Source: Archangium sp. | GTDB taxonomy: Bacteria; Myxococcota; Myxococcia; Myxococcales; Myxococcaceae | DNA length: 6,607 nucleotides | NCBI GenBank assembly: GCA_016793585.1 | Contig: JAEUJR010000387.1 | Span: 1-6,607, forward strand | Reading direction: 5' to 3' | Shown here: one piece after another, positions 6,223-6,607 of the stretch | Layout of the letters: each line of letters opens with the position of its first letter | Numbering within the stretch: position 1 is the first letter of the stretch | Translations under genes and position numbers: made by a program | The notes under the pieces: model-generated | Databases searched by the model: none | What the model was told of the DNA's origin: nothing | Seen by the model: only the letters and a program-made list of their open reading frames with translations

Positions 6223-6607
6223 AGCGCGCTCTGTTGCTGAGTCTGCTCCCGACGTTCGCGTTCGCCATGGAGACGCAGGTGCTGCCGCAGGGCGCCATCA
6301 TGCTCGACGTGGGCTACCTGCGAACGTCGCTCGACAAACAGTGGAGCGGCGACCGTCGCGCGCTCTCGCTCATCGACGACATTCCCCGCTACGAGCCCGG
6401 CGGCGGCCTGCAGGGCATCTTGCGGGCGAAGCCCGTGGCCGAGTTCGACTTTCTGCTGGTGCAGGCGCTCTACGGCGTCACCGACTCGCTCTCGGTGGGC
6501 CTCAACGTGCCCATTCTCATGCGCTCCACCGTCGCGACGAACCTCTCGTGGGAGCCGGGCGACTACCAGCCGCAGCTCGGCCGCGCGTACTCGATGGACG
6601 ACTTCTG
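6219..6607 (+). CDS. Exported protein, probably outer-membrane beta-barrel (3' end outside window)
   Basis: 129 codons are visible before the right edge. The product opens with a Sec signal peptide, MKRALLLSLLPTFAFA, with predicted cleavage after residue 16. The mature part alternates short beta-like runs with polar turns: AIMLDVGYLRTSLDK (26-40), PVAEFDFLLVQALYGVTDSLSVGLNVPIL (72-100). The phrase YGVTDSLSVGLNVPIL is typical of transporter- or MetA-like outer-membrane barrels of the 'phenol-degradation pathway' type, in which YG(V/L)TD-x-(L/W)-x-(V/L)G strands recur, so I infer an outer-membrane location; the barrel itself is mostly out of view. The ATG shares the ATGA overlap with the lipoprotein stop, with GGGG 8 bases upstream, so the two are translationally coupled and probably functionally paired. 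The substrate cannot be read from the sequence. Confidence 0.72.
   Translation, partial: MKRALLLSLLPTFAFAMETQVLPQGAIMLDVGYLRTSLDKQWSGDRRALSLIDDIPRYEPGGGLQGILRAKPVAEFDFLLVQALYGVTDSLSVGLNVPILMRSTVATNLSWEPGDYQPQLGRAYSMDDF

Noticed and set aside
1..6607. Mobile element, CRISPR array, tRNA or intrinsic terminator
   Set aside because: No transposase or integrase motifs, no regularly spaced repeats, no tRNA-like arms and no GC hairpin followed by a T-run were seen by eye.

Overview
The window is very GC-rich, with G or C at most third codon positions, densely packed genes, GTG and TTG starts and short intergenic gaps. The acidic DG-x-DN-x-GDG repeat-like motif inside a lipoprotein and the mix of secreted, membrane and regulatory-type ATPase genes suggest a chromosomal stretch of a myxobacterium-like Gram-negative bacterium (Myxococcota). 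That assignment is inferred from style; no marker gene is present. I see no tRNA, rRNA, CRISPR, insertion sequence or prophage module, and no gene-free stretch longer than about 150 bases.

Left part, minus strand (1-1857): a two-gene operon. A small exported c-type cytochrome of the cytochrome c' type (one CxxCH near the C-terminus) is followed after 15 bases by a large polytopic membrane protein. The latter is the N-terminal membrane part of a fused transporter/spermidine-synthase-like protein and runs off the left edge before its predicted catalytic domain.

Middle, plus strand (2005-4296): diverging from the cytochrome across about 150 bases is a tight three-gene run. It holds a small HExxH putative metallopeptidase, a P-loop (AAA/STAND-like) ATPase with a C-terminal winged-helix-like tail but no effector domain, and a small two-helix membrane protein with TPR repeats. 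Spacings of 20 and 4 bases suggest co-transcription. Their joint function is unknown.

Right part, plus strand (4393-6607): after a 96-base gap comes a TTG-started lipoprotein related to C45-type Ntn hydrolases. A block of about 185 residues separates its N-terminal and core parts, and the expected nucleophile cysteine is not visible. Its stop overlaps (ATGA) the start of an exported, probably outer-membrane beta-barrel protein that is cut by the right edge. The lipoprotein and barrel probably act together in the cell envelope.

The most interesting item is the insert-bearing, apparently nucleophile-less C45-like lipoprotein and its overlap-coupled barrel partner. Second is the metallopeptidase/ATPase/TPR cassette.
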